A stretch of 41,204 nucleotides of DNA from Magnetococcales bacterium (lineage in GTDB: Bacteria > Pseudomonadota > Alphaproteobacteria > UBA2136), in contig NZGE01000010.1 of the NCBI GenBank assembly GCA_002689455.1, positions 1-41,204 on the forward strand, in the 5' to 3' direction. The position numbers and the translations under genes were made by a program. Under the pieces are notes generated by a model. The model worked only from the letters and a program-made list of their open reading frames with translations. It did no database searches and had not been told where the DNA came from. Numbering within the stretch: the first letter of the stretch is position 1; each line of letters opens with the position of its first letter. This document shows positions 1-8,771 of the stretch, in pieces.

Positions 1-587
1 TAAAAGTCAAAAATATTTTTTTCAAGGATAATGGCATCAACTTCTTTTTTAAGCAGTGCTTTTACTTGCTCTTCTTGGTTTTTATATTCAGTATATGATT
101 TAAAATTTTTAACCATATGTTTTAAATCTTTTCCTAAGAAGTTGAAGGCATTTTCGAATAAACCTATGTTCAGGCCTTTTAAGTCAGATAGGGATTCAAT
201 GTTGTAATTGTTTTCAGATAGTGTAACGGCAATATTTTCATAATAAACAATGGGTTTTGTGTAATATAGTTTTGAACTATTTTTTTTGGGGAAATTGAAT
301 GCACCTACAACATGTTTTGTGAGTAAGTTTCGTTGAATTTCATTATTGCTTAGATATGTGAATGTTACATCGTAACCTTGAGTTTCAAAACTTTTTTTTA
401 TAATGTCAGCAACAATGCCTTTGTTTTGATCTTTAATGAAATAAGGAGGGATAGAAGAGCTTGTTGCAATTCTGATATTTGTATTATTTTCGTGTTGTGA
501 ACTTGCATGGCTTACAGGAAATAAGTATATACTTAATATACAAAAAAACACGATTTTGTGCGAAATAATATTAAATAGATTATTCAT
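1..587 (-). CDS. Periplasmic amino-acid-type solute-binding protein (SBP_bac_3-like), partial, runs off the left edge
   Basis: Own translation of the minus strand from ATG at 587: MNNLFNIISHKIVFFCILSIYLFPVSHASSQHENNTNIRIATSSSIPPYFIKDQNKGIVADIIKKSFETQGYDVTFTYLSNNEIQRNLLTKHVVGAFNF...; signal peptide followed by a typical SBP_bac_3 start. Not in the ORF track because it is open at the edge. Confidence 0.75.
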   Translation of the reverse strand, partial: MNNLFNIISHKIVFFCILSIYLFPVSHASSQHENNTNIRIATSSSIPPYFIKDQNKGIVADIIKKSFETQGYDVTFTYLSNNEIQRNLLTKHVVGAFNFPKKNSSKLYYTKPIVYYENIAVTLSENNYNIESLSDLKGLNIGLFENAFNFLGKDLKHMVKNFKSYTEYKNQEEQVKALLKKEVDAIILEKNIFDF

Positions 588-632
588 ATACCATTCTCAA
601 ATTTGAATTTTTACTTATATAATCAAAACAGA

Positions 633-1268
633 TTACCATTTAAGGTGTTTATTACCAAAGTAAATTCCGAGAGAGCTGTATAGAATAAAAGGTGTTATAT
701 GTAATATAGATTGGTGGTCAAGGGTTTCATTTTCACATGTAAAGCGCACAAGTAAATAGCCGAGAAGGGCGCTGTAACTGAAGATAGCAAAACCCAAAGT
801 TTTAGGGTGTGTCGTCATTTGTTTTTTTAAAAAATAAAAACCAGCCATAATATTGGGTAACGAAATAAGCGTCATGGTTCCTGCACAGTGTGCTTCTTGT
901 ATGATATTTGAAAAGTTTAAACTTGCTGGAAGGGCTGGGAGGAGGGCTGTTCCAACAAAGGCCATGAATAACATAATAATGCAAGCGATGTTTGTTTTTG
1001 TTTTTTGTGTGTAAGGGGACAAATTCTTAAAGGCTAAATAAGAAATTAATATATATAAAACGCCAATGGATGTAATTTCGATATTAAAGTAATTGTTTGA
1101 TGTTTTTAAGGTTATATCTTCTCTTAAGTTGTAAAATAGAAATCCCATAAATGTAACATAGGCTAGAGAAAGAGTTATAAACTTTGCAAAGGGTAAAGCA
1201 AATGACGTGTAATGAATTTCTGTGTTTTCATTTACCAAGCTTTGGATGATGTCGTTGTTTTGGTTCAT
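633..1268 (-). CDS. NrsF/DUF1109-like multi-TM anti-sigma factor
   Basis: About 6 hydrophobic segments, conserved-looking Cys residues (EAHCAGTM..., RFTCENETLDHQ), and 4-nt (ATGA) overlap with the ECF sigma gene just upstream. Confidence 0.7.
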   Translation of the reverse strand: MNQNNDIIQSLVNENTEIHYTSFALPFAKFITLSLAYVTFMGFLFYNLREDITLKTSNNYFNIEITSIGVLYILISYLAFKNLSPYTQKTKTNIACIIMLFMAFVGTALLPALPASLNFSNIIQEAHCAGTMTLISLPNIMAGFYFLKKQMTTHPKTLGFAIFSYSALLGYLLVRFTCENETLDHQSILHITPFILYSSLGIYFGNKHLKW

Positions 1269-1792
1269 GAAAGTACCTTTCTCATTTTTTCAAGGCTTCT
1301 ATGTATCGTTACTTTAACAGTGTTAATGTTTAAATTCATCTTATGTGCAATTTCTGCAGTTGTATATCCTTCTATTTTAGACATGATTACCACTTTACGT
1401 TGCTTTTCATTTAAATGTTTAAAGGCTTTATCTATAAGTTCGGTCGATTCGATTGTTTTGGTTACATTGTAATGTTCTTTTATTTTTTCAAACTCTTCTT
1501 CGGGTATTGAATCTTCTTTGTTTTTGTATGCTTTTCTTAAGTGATCGGATGTTCTGTAATGAAAAATTGCATAAATCCAAGGGTTTAAATTTTTAGATGG
1601 ATTGTATGTGTGGCGTGACTGATGAATTGATATTAATATTTCCTGGACAATATCATCATGTACATGGACGTTTGAAATGTGACTTTGCACATATTTGTAT
1701 GCCATTTTTTCGATGTTATTTAAGAACGTTTCGTAGGACTTTTTGTCACCGTTATTTGCTTTTAAAAACTGTTCTTTTAATTGGTTTTCCAA
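1265..1792 (-). CDS. ECF-family RNA polymerase sigma factor (sigma-70 region 2 and region 4)
   Basis: DDIVQEILISIHQSRHTYNPSKNLNPWIYAIFHYRTSDHLRK (region 2) and LNEKQRKVVIMSKIEGYTTAEIAHKMNLNINTVKVTIHRSLEKMRK (region 4). Start codon at 1792 is TTG. Confidence 0.9.
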   Translation of the reverse strand: MENQLKEQFLKANNGDKKSYETFLNNIEKMAYKYVQSHISNVHVHDDIVQEILISIHQSRHTYNPSKNLNPWIYAIFHYRTSDHLRKAYKNKEDSIPEEEFEKIKEHYNVTKTIESTELIDKAFKHLNEKQRKVVIMSKIEGYTTAEIAHKMNLNINTVKVTIHRSLEKMRKVLS

Positions 1793-1911
1793 GGGGGTTT
1801 TTTGCGCCTGTGTGTTTTATATTTTATGTTTAAAAATAAATATTTTTGTAAATGTTAAAGGGAACAGCTATAATTTCCAAGTTGAAAATAAAAAGAACTG
1901 AACGGAAAAGC

Positions 1912-3702
1912 ATGGAACCTACTGGAATTATTATAGTACTTTCTATTTTGGTAGGGTCGATTGTTTTGTTTGTTACCGATAAACTTCGTGTGGATTTGGT
2001 TGCAATGATTGTTCTTTTGACACTTCTCCTTACAAATTCTGTCCCAGAATCTGAAATTTTATCAGGCTTTGCAAGTCCTGCAACGATGACTGTGGCTGCT
2101 ATGTTTATTATTAGTGCAGGTCTTCAACGAACTGGTATTGTAAGATATATTGCCAGCCGCCTTCATTTACTTGTAGGCGAAGGAAAAGAACGTTTAACCC
2201 CTATTATTATGATGACCTGCGGTTTTTTTAGTGCTTTCACAAATAACACGGCCACCGTTGCTGTCTTAATGCCAGTTTCATTAAAATTATCAGCTGAAAG
2301 AGGGTTGAACCCATCTAGAATTTTAATGCCCTTGTCATTTGCGGCTCAGTTTGGTGGTGTTTGTACGCTGATTGGTACAACAACAAACCTGCTTGTGAAT
2401 GCAATTGCGATTGATCATGGTATTCAACCTTTTAATATGTTTGAATTTGCGCAGCTTGGTATCGTTTGTTTTGTGGTTGGGAGTGTTTACATGTTATTTG
2501 CGAGTAAATACCTTTTAAAGGACAATGCAAAGCTCTCGGATGCAACGGCAGAATACCGTTTGAAGGACTATATGACTGAAATGCGCGTTTTGGAGGGGTC
2601 TCCTTTGATTGGTCAGCGTGGGGTTGATAATGACCTTACTAAGCTTGGCAATGATAATTCAACTATTCGTGTTTTAGAAATTGTGCGCGAAGGTCGTATG
2701 ATTTGGGCGCCTCAAACCACTGAAATACGAGAAGGCGATCTTTTATTGATTCGGGGTGATATCGGCAAGGTGATGGAATCGGAGTCGATGCTTAAAATAG
2801 AAGACTGGGCTGAAGGTAACTTAAGTAATATCCACTTACAAAGTGACGATATAACATTGGTAGAAGTTGTTATTCCAAGTGGCTCAAGCATTATTGGCCG
2901 TTCTTTAACACAGCTTGACTTTTATTGGCGTTACCATGCGGCAGTTTTAGGTGTGCGTCGCCGTGGTGATGTTTTGCATGAACGTATCGCTAAAATTGAC
3001 TTTAAAGAGGGGGATACCCTTTTACTTCAAGGTCACAAAGAAGATTTATCCCACATTTCAAATGAAAAAGATTTTATGCTTTTGCAAGATTTGTCAACAT
3101 TACGCCTTAAAAAGCGTCGTTCAATTATCGCATTTATGATTTTAGTTTGGGTTCTTTTAGCAGCCTCAACAGGTTTTATGTCCATTCTTGCAGCTTCCTT
3201 AATTGGGGCGATTGGTATGATTGTTACACGTTGTATTACAGCTTCAGAAGCTTATGACGCTGTTGATTTTAAAGTTATAGTTCTACTTGCAGGGCTTATA
3301 CCGCTTGGCATGGCGATGGAGCATTCTGGTTTGGTGGATTTAATTGTAGATTTTATGATTTTGTATGTCGGACAGTATGGTCCATATGTTTCTTTATGTG
3401 TGTTGTACTTTATGACAGTGTTCTTAACATCTGTCATGTCAAATGCAGCTACAGCTGTGCTTTTAGCACCCATTGGGCTAGCGCTTGCAGAAGGTTTTGC
3501 GGTTGACCCTAAACCATTTTTGATGGCTGTTACATTTGCAGCCTCAACTTGTTTTGCCACACCTGTGGGTTACCAAACAAACGTTATGATTTATGGCCCT
3601 GGGGGTTATAAATACATAGATTTTCTTAAAGTGGGTCTTCCGCTTAATCTTATCTTTTTCGTTATTTCTGTCACACTGATACCTTTGTTTTGGCCTTTCT
3701 AA
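1912..3702 (+). CDS. SLC13 family permease with two central TrkA-C (RCK_C) domains
   Basis: ORF track 1852..3702; the in-frame ATG at 1912 (MEPTGIIIVLSILVG) fits better with the TM start. CitMHS/SLC13 TM blocks (FTNNTATVAVLMP, SNAATAVLLAPIGLALAEG) flank two TrkA-C-like segments. Confidence 0.85.
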   Translation: MEPTGIIIVLSILVGSIVLFVTDKLRVDLVAMIVLLTLLLTNSVPESEILSGFASPATMTVAAMFIISAGLQRTGIVRYIASRLHLLVGEGKERLTPIIMMTCGFFSAFTNNTATVAVLMPVSLKLSAERGLNPSRILMPLSFAAQFGGVCTLIGTTTNLLVNAIAIDHGIQPFNMFEFAQLGIVCFVVGSVYMLFASKYLLKDNAKLSDATAEYRLKDYMTEMRVLEGSPLIGQRGVDNDLTKLGNDNSTIRVLEIVREGRMIWAPQTTEIREGDLLLIRGDIGKVMESESMLKIEDWAEGNLSNIHLQSDDITLVEVVIPSGSSIIGRSLTQLDFYWRYHAAVLGVRRRGDVLHERIAKIDFKEGDTLLLQGHKEDLSHISNEKDFMLLQDLSTLRLKKRRSIIAFMILVWVLLAASTGFMSILAASLIGAIGMIVTRCITASEAYDAVDFKVIVLLAGLIPLGMAMEHSGLVDLIVDFMILYVGQYGPYVSLCVLYFMTVFLTSVMSNAATAVLLAPIGLALAEGFAVDPKPFLMAVTFAASTCFATPVGYQTNVMIYGPGGYKYIDFLKVGLPLNLIFFVISVTLIPLFWPF

Positions 3703-3797
3703 TTTTAAAAATATCCTCCGTGTTAGTGGATTTTAATGTCATAGGTGTAAACTGAATTCACAAGTGTTAGAAAAATTTTGGAAGTTAAGAAGTTTAC

Positions 3798-4412
3798 ATG
3801 AGTATTATTGATGATTTTATTGGCGCGTTAGAGCTAGGTCAGCGTTCAGGGGCAATGACTATTGAAAAAACAATGGACCTTATTTTAGCTAAAGCACGTC
3901 GTCATACGGCAGCAGAGGCTGGGAGTATTTTTATTGTGCGTCCAAACGCTGATGAGCCTGCAGAATTAAAAGCATGTTCCCTGCAAAATGACCGCATTCA
4001 AATGAATCAAGAAACTTTTTCTGTGCCTATTAATAAAACAAGTATTGCAGGTTATGTTGCTGTAACAGGTGAAGTTGTGGAAGTGGATGACTTATATGAA
4101 ATATCACCAAACATGCCATACTCTTTTAACAGAAGTTTTGATGACAGGGCAGGTTATCGATCTAAGTCAATGTTGGCATTTCCACTTAAAAATTATCAAG
4201 GTCAGGTGATTGGTGTTGTACAGCTTTTAAATCATATTAATGGTGTGGATGAGTTAGGAACGCCAACGTATGAACCCTTCCCATTCACGTTTGTGGATGA
4301 TATGAAAAGTTTGATTAGTGTGTTGGGTGCTATGGTTGAACGTACAGACCTATTGTTTGAAATTAAAAAACTTCGTAAAGAAGTTGAAGCTTTGAGAGGA
4401 ATTAAAGCTTAA
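3798..4412 (+). CDS. GAF domain-containing protein
   Basis: Single GAF-like fold pattern: AEAGSIFIVRPN...VPINKTSIAGYVAVTGEVVEVDDLYEI...YRSKSMLAFPLKNYQGQVIGVVQLLNH. Confidence 0.8.
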   Translation: MSIIDDFIGALELGQRSGAMTIEKTMDLILAKARRHTAAEAGSIFIVRPNADEPAELKACSLQNDRIQMNQETFSVPINKTSIAGYVAVTGEVVEVDDLYEISPNMPYSFNRSFDDRAGYRSKSMLAFPLKNYQGQVIGVVQLLNHINGVDELGTPTYEPFPFTFVDDMKSLISVLGAMVERTDLLFEIKKLRKEVEALRGIKA

Positions 4413-4437
4413 ATTTCATCAACGAACAGTATGAGGG

Positions 4438-5760
4438 GTGTTGTTGGTTAGAGATATCGCATTTAAATTTTTGTTATTGGCAGGGTTTGTTACCCTGCCT
4501 TTGGTTGCTTTTTCACAAAATTTAGATACGGATGATAATCAAAGTGAAACGAACGAACTAACGCAACTTTTTGAAGAGATTTCAAGAAACCCAGATAATT
4601 TAAATAACAATTACAGATACGCAAAGCTTGCTGAAAAAATGGGTAAGTATTACGAATCTATTGCGGCATATGAACGTATGTTGATTCAAAGCCCAAGCCT
4701 TGATCGTGTTAAATTAGATTTAGCCTTGCTTTACTTTAAAGTGGGTAGTATGGATGAGGCAAAGAAGTTGTTTTTAGAGGTGAAGTCTAAAAACCCTCCT
4801 GCGCAGGTTGCTCAAAATATTAATAAATTTCTAGCACAAATTGATGGGAAAAACCGCAAGCACAGCTTTGGTGCTAACGTTACATTAGGCTATGGGTCTG
4901 ATTCAAATCCAAGCGCTTCACCAAGTTCAGGGTCTGTAGATGTTTTTGGTGTTGGTATTCCTGTGGATGATGCAACTTCAGGTCAATCAGATGATCAAAA
5001 ATTCGCACATGTGCGCTTAACGCATAGTACTCAAGTTCCATATGTAAAAAATACTGTGTGGAGTAACGAAGCCTCTTTTTATAAGGCAGTTCAGGATAAT
5101 GCATCCTCTCTAAATACAACGGTATATGCTTTAAAGACAGGGGTTTCACAATCAAATCAAAATGGCCGATTACGTTACGGTGCACATTTAAATTGTTCGA
5201 ATGTGAATTTGGCAGAGCATGAATATTTAAACACATATGGCTATGACGTTTTTATGGATTATATCATGTCTCGTAAGGCTAAGTTACGTTTAAGTCATTC
5301 CCAAGATTATCGTAAATTCCAAAATAGCCCAACCGTTACAACATATGAAGATCGAAATGGTCGTGCCAGTGAAGATAAGCTATCGCTAACGGCTATGGTT
5401 ACGCCTAAAGATATTGTAAACGCAAGTTTGTCCTTAAGGCGTGAACATGCGGGTGTCGATTATTATACAAATCGATCTAGGAGTTTTGGTTTAAACTATA
5501 CGCGTTTATTGGAAAATGGTTTTTACATGACGGGTGGTGCAACGTTTAAACGCACTAAATATAAAGATGTGGATTCTTTTGTAAACCCGTTTGTGGTGCG
5601 AGAAGATAATGAAAGAACATGGACTGTTGGTTTAGGCAAAAATATAACTTCAAACTTAACATGTGGTTTTGTTTACCAAGATAAAAAGATCGAATCTAAT
5701 ATCCAAAACTATGAATATACCAATGAACGTATCACAGCTACGTTGAGCTGGAGATATTAA
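4438..5760 (+). CDS. TPR plus outer-membrane beta-barrel protein, Slam (DUF560)-like
   Basis: GTG start, signal peptide, TPR-like helices (NNNYRYAKLAEKMGKYYESIAAYERMLIQSPSLDRVKLDLALLYFKVGSMDEAKKLF), then amphipathic beta-strands beginning VTLGYGSDSNPS and ending in aromatic ...TATLSWRY. Confidence 0.65.
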   Translation: MLLVRDIAFKFLLLAGFVTLPLVAFSQNLDTDDNQSETNELTQLFEEISRNPDNLNNNYRYAKLAEKMGKYYESIAAYERMLIQSPSLDRVKLDLALLYFKVGSMDEAKKLFLEVKSKNPPAQVAQNINKFLAQIDGKNRKHSFGANVTLGYGSDSNPSASPSSGSVDVFGVGIPVDDATSGQSDDQKFAHVRLTHSTQVPYVKNTVWSNEASFYKAVQDNASSLNTTVYALKTGVSQSNQNGRLRYGAHLNCSNVNLAEHEYLNTYGYDVFMDYIMSRKAKLRLSHSQDYRKFQNSPTVTTYEDRNGRASEDKLSLTAMVTPKDIVNASLSLRREHAGVDYYTNRSRSFGLNYTRLLENGFYMTGGATFKRTKYKDVDSFVNPFVVREDNERTWTVGLGKNITSNLTCGFVYQDKKIESNIQNYEYTNERITATLSWRY

Positions 5761-5832
5761 TTTGTCAGTTTGTGGAAGTATATAACTTTAGAGTTAACCT
5801 ATAAATAAAAAGAATAATTAAGGGATATATTC

Positions 5833-8733
5833 TTGAAAAATACATTAAGAGCATTTTTGGTGTTAGTGGCATTGGCTGTTGCTGTGCCTGCTTGGTCCGT
5901 TGAAACGATTGGTAAAGTTTTAGCTGTTAAAGGTGATGTTAAGGCAGTTGCTGCTGACGGAACAGAAAGAAGTAAACTTTCACTATCTTCTCCTATATAT
6001 GCAAATGAAAAAATTTATACAGGGGAAAATGCCAAGGTACAAATTATGTTTAGTGATAAATCACTCTACACAATTGGTCAAAATGCAGAAGTAATTTTAG
6101 ATGAATATGTTTACAACCCTGAAACAGGTGATGGTAAATCAATCATTGAAGTCACAAAGGGTATTTTTAGGTTTTTAACGGGTGATATTGCTAAAAAAGA
6201 TCCTGAAAAAGTAAAAGTCAACACACCATTTGCAACAATTGGTGTGCGTGGTTCAGGTGGTATTGTCAATGTTGAACCAACAGGGCAAACAACACTTAAT
6301 ATGACAGAATGTTGTTTGAACATTTCACAACGTGGAAACAATGCGCCGCCAGTTCAGCTAACGCAGGTTAATACGTTTAGCCGTGTTACACCTGCGGGTG
6401 AGGTTTCACAACCAGAGCCTGCCCCGATTGATATGCTGATGAAATTGCAGGGAGCTGTTGATTTAAAAGACGCGTCTCGTTTAGATGAAGCGCCAGTTGA
6501 AAAGAAATCAGAAGCTCAAAAACCTAAGAAAAAAACTTTAAAAGCACTGGTTAAAACGAAGCAGTCAGACGGTCAGTTGTTATCAGAGGGTGAAGAGGGT
6601 GAAAATCAGTCATCAGAGGAACAGCAGGCTCAAAACGAAGGTGGGAATAATGACGTAGATGGTACGCAGCCGCCAGCTTTGCAAGCGGGTTCAGCTGATG
6701 AAGGTGAAGGGGTTTCACTTAATAATACACCCGATGGAAATGATAATGTAGGTACGGAGTCTGGCGATGACAACAGTTTATTGTCAACATTTGGTTCAGG
6801 GGGTGGTGACAACTTCGACGGTGAACTAGACAGTGGAGATGGTTTCGAAGGGGATGGACAACCTATGGCTGGCGATCCTGCAGCTGGTACAAATAATGTA
6901 ACGGATTCACAGCAGCAACAGGCTGTGGAAGATACATTTGGCGGTAACAACAAAGCCTCCTTGTCAGACTTTGGTGAAGTTTTAAGCGGTACATGGAAGC
7001 GCCAAGATAGGGAAGGTATTAATGAGCGTAGTGGAAGTTTAAATGTTGCACTTAAAGAGGATGTCAAAACTCTGATTGTGGAAAGATTTGATTCAACTGG
7101 TAATTATATAGATCGTATGAGTTTTGATGCGCCTGCTGAAAAAGGGCGTGCAAAAACATCTGAACATCCTCAATTGCTAGGCAGTTTTGTTTACAGGGGT
7201 TTAAATGATAACTTTTATTACGTTTCTTCCAATTTTGGTCGTAACTTAAACCTTGGGCAAATTGTGGCAGGTAGCAGTGGTGTTCTAAACTCAGGGAATC
7301 AAGGTCAACAGCTGGGCGGACAAAGGCTTTATTTTAACTTTTTACCAGATACCTTTACAGGGCTTGACCAATTTGTAGATTTTAATTTAGCAGATGGTGT
7401 TTCAAACCCATTAAGAGGTTCGGGCTTTGAAGGGGAAAGACGTCACGAAGGGGCGGGGCTCATTTTTGATTATACCAATAACAATGCACAGTTCTTAGGT
7501 GGGCATGTTAACCTGTCCTATGATCCTTTAAAGGGCACTTATAATGATAGCTTTAAGTTTATGGTTGGTGAGATTGAAGGGTCAGGAAGTAATGCCTTAA
7601 CAGGTTCTATATATAGCCTGACAAATGATAGTTTTGGAGGAGGGGTAGGTTATGAATCAGGTGCACTTACAGCCAATGAAAATGAAATATATGGTGACAT
7701 TAACACATCAACAGCACAGGCTGAAATTGATGCCTATAAGTTGAATTTAGGTACAGAAACGGCCTATGCTGTGAATACGGGCGCATCTGATAATTTAAGT
7801 GTGAATAGCACGAGCGGAGCTCAAACCTTAAAAGGTTTCTCCTCTGGTTTCGTTGTGTTGGACACTGAAAATGCGCCAACAGCGGTACGTTTAGGGAATA
7901 ACGATATGTTAGGGGTTCAAATGACCCGTCAAGACCATACAGGCTCAGGCACTTCTTTTGAAACGGTTATAAGTCTCAACAAAATTGATACGAACGGTGA
8001 TATGGGATCTGCCCCAGCGGATAACTTTAAAGTCAGCTTCGGTGGAGCAGGCGCGGATTCAGCCTATATTTCACATAATGTTTATGGCGCTGAAGAATCT
8101 CAGAGTGGTTCAGGCTATGATATTGGATCAAATTACGATACTTTTTCGGGAAACCCTGCTGATGTAAATGGTGCGATGCTTTCAAGTTATTTTATAGACA
8201 TGCCAGACCGCCCTGAGATTGAAGAAACTTGCCAAGACTGCCAGTACTTAACATGGGGTGTTTGGGCGGCTGATATTGATATAAACGGTGAAATAGCTAC
8301 AGCTCAAATTGTGCCGTATGTGACAGGTCGTGAGTATCAAACATGGGACAATATCACTGGTAATGGCGTTACAAACGCATCTTATAAAGGTGTGTTGGTT
8401 GGCTCAGTAACTAATAATGGATCGGATGTACGCCATGATGTTGGCGTTTACACGGCAGATGTGGACTTTTCCAATAGGAAAATTGGTTTTGATGGGCAGT
8501 TTGCGGGTTATCACTTTTATGACAGTAATGTTGTGACAGGAGCTGCGGGTTCAAATTATGGTTTTAAAGAGGTGAAACTTGATAACTTGAAAAATAACTT
8601 AGGTGTTGATGTTGGAGATGCGACCATTAGTGGTGCATTCTATGGTGCAAGTGCTGAGGAAATGGGCGGTACTTTCAACTTTAAGCATGGCACGGTTGAG
8701 GCTGCTGGTATCTATGCAGGTAAAAAACAATAA
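5833..8733 (+). CDS. Large FecR-domain protein with acidic low-complexity linker and C-terminal TbpB-like barrel domain
   Basis: TTG start, signal peptide (...VAVPAWS). FecR block (SLYTIGQNAEVILDEYVYNPETGDGKSIIEVTKGIFRFLTGDIAKKDPEKVKVNTPFATIGVRGSG), Asp/Glu/Gly/Gln-rich linker, C-terminus ...ATISGAFYGASAEEMGGTFNFKHG, which resembles the TbpB barrel 'GaFYGp.AeElGG.F' signature. Confidence 0.75.
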   Translation: MKNTLRAFLVLVALAVAVPAWSVETIGKVLAVKGDVKAVAADGTERSKLSLSSPIYANEKIYTGENAKVQIMFSDKSLYTIGQNAEVILDEYVYNPETGDGKSIIEVTKGIFRFLTGDIAKKDPEKVKVNTPFATIGVRGSGGIVNVEPTGQTTLNMTECCLNISQRGNNAPPVQLTQVNTFSRVTPAGEVSQPEPAPIDMLMKLQGAVDLKDASRLDEAPVEKKSEAQKPKKKTLKALVKTKQSDGQLLSEGEEGENQSSEEQQAQNEGGNNDVDGTQPPALQAGSADEGEGVSLNNTPDGNDNVGTESGDDNSLLSTFGSGGGDNFDGELDSGDGFEGDGQPMAGDPAAGTNNVTDSQQQQAVEDTFGGNNKASLSDFGEVLSGTWKRQDREGINERSGSLNVALKEDVKTLIVERFDSTGNYIDRMSFDAPAEKGRAKTSEHPQLLGSFVYRGLNDNFYYVSSNFGRNLNLGQIVAGSSGVLNSGNQGQQLGGQRLYFNFLPDTFTGLDQFVDFNLADGVSNPLRGSGFEGERRHEGAGLIFDYTNNNAQFLGGHVNLSYDPLKGTYNDSFKFMVGEIEGSGSNALTGSIYSLTNDSFGGGVGYESGALTANENEIYGDINTSTAQAEIDAYKLNLGTETAYAVNTGASDNLSVNSTSGAQTLKGFSSGFVVLDTENAPTAVRLGNNDMLGVQMTRQDHTGSGTSFETVISLNKIDTNGDMGSAPADNFKVSFGGAGADSAYISHNVYGAEESQSGSGYDIGSNYDTFSGNPADVNGAMLSSYFIDMPDRPEIEETCQDCQYLTWGVWAADIDINGEIATAQIVPYVTGREYQTWDNITGNGVTNASYKGVLVGSVTNNGSDVRHDVGVYTADVDFSNRKIGFDGQFAGYHFYDSNVVTGAAGSNYGFKEVKLDNLKNNLGVDVGDATISGAFYGASAEEMGGTFNFKHGTVEAAGIYAGKKQ

Positions 8734-8771
8734 CGAGCGCCATTCAATAATAATATAAAAACAGGTGTAAA

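Noticed and set aside
802-984. 60-aa minus-strand ORF and the + strand ORFs at 1212-1472 and 1597-1833
   Set aside because: Overlap the NrsF-like and ECF sigma genes in other frames; no SD or recognisable family.
3252-3560. 102-aa minus-strand ORF
   Set aside because: Antisense to the SLC13 permease; thrS, coxA, ctaB and rsmE also show such shadow ORFs (for example 20388-20639, 23756-24184, 34087-34371, 34100-34381).
6630-7067. 145-aa minus-strand ORF (Pro/Ser-rich)
   Set aside because: Exact antisense of the acidic, repetitive linker of the FecR protein; Ser/Pro-rich translation is a by-product of Glu/Asp/Gly codons.
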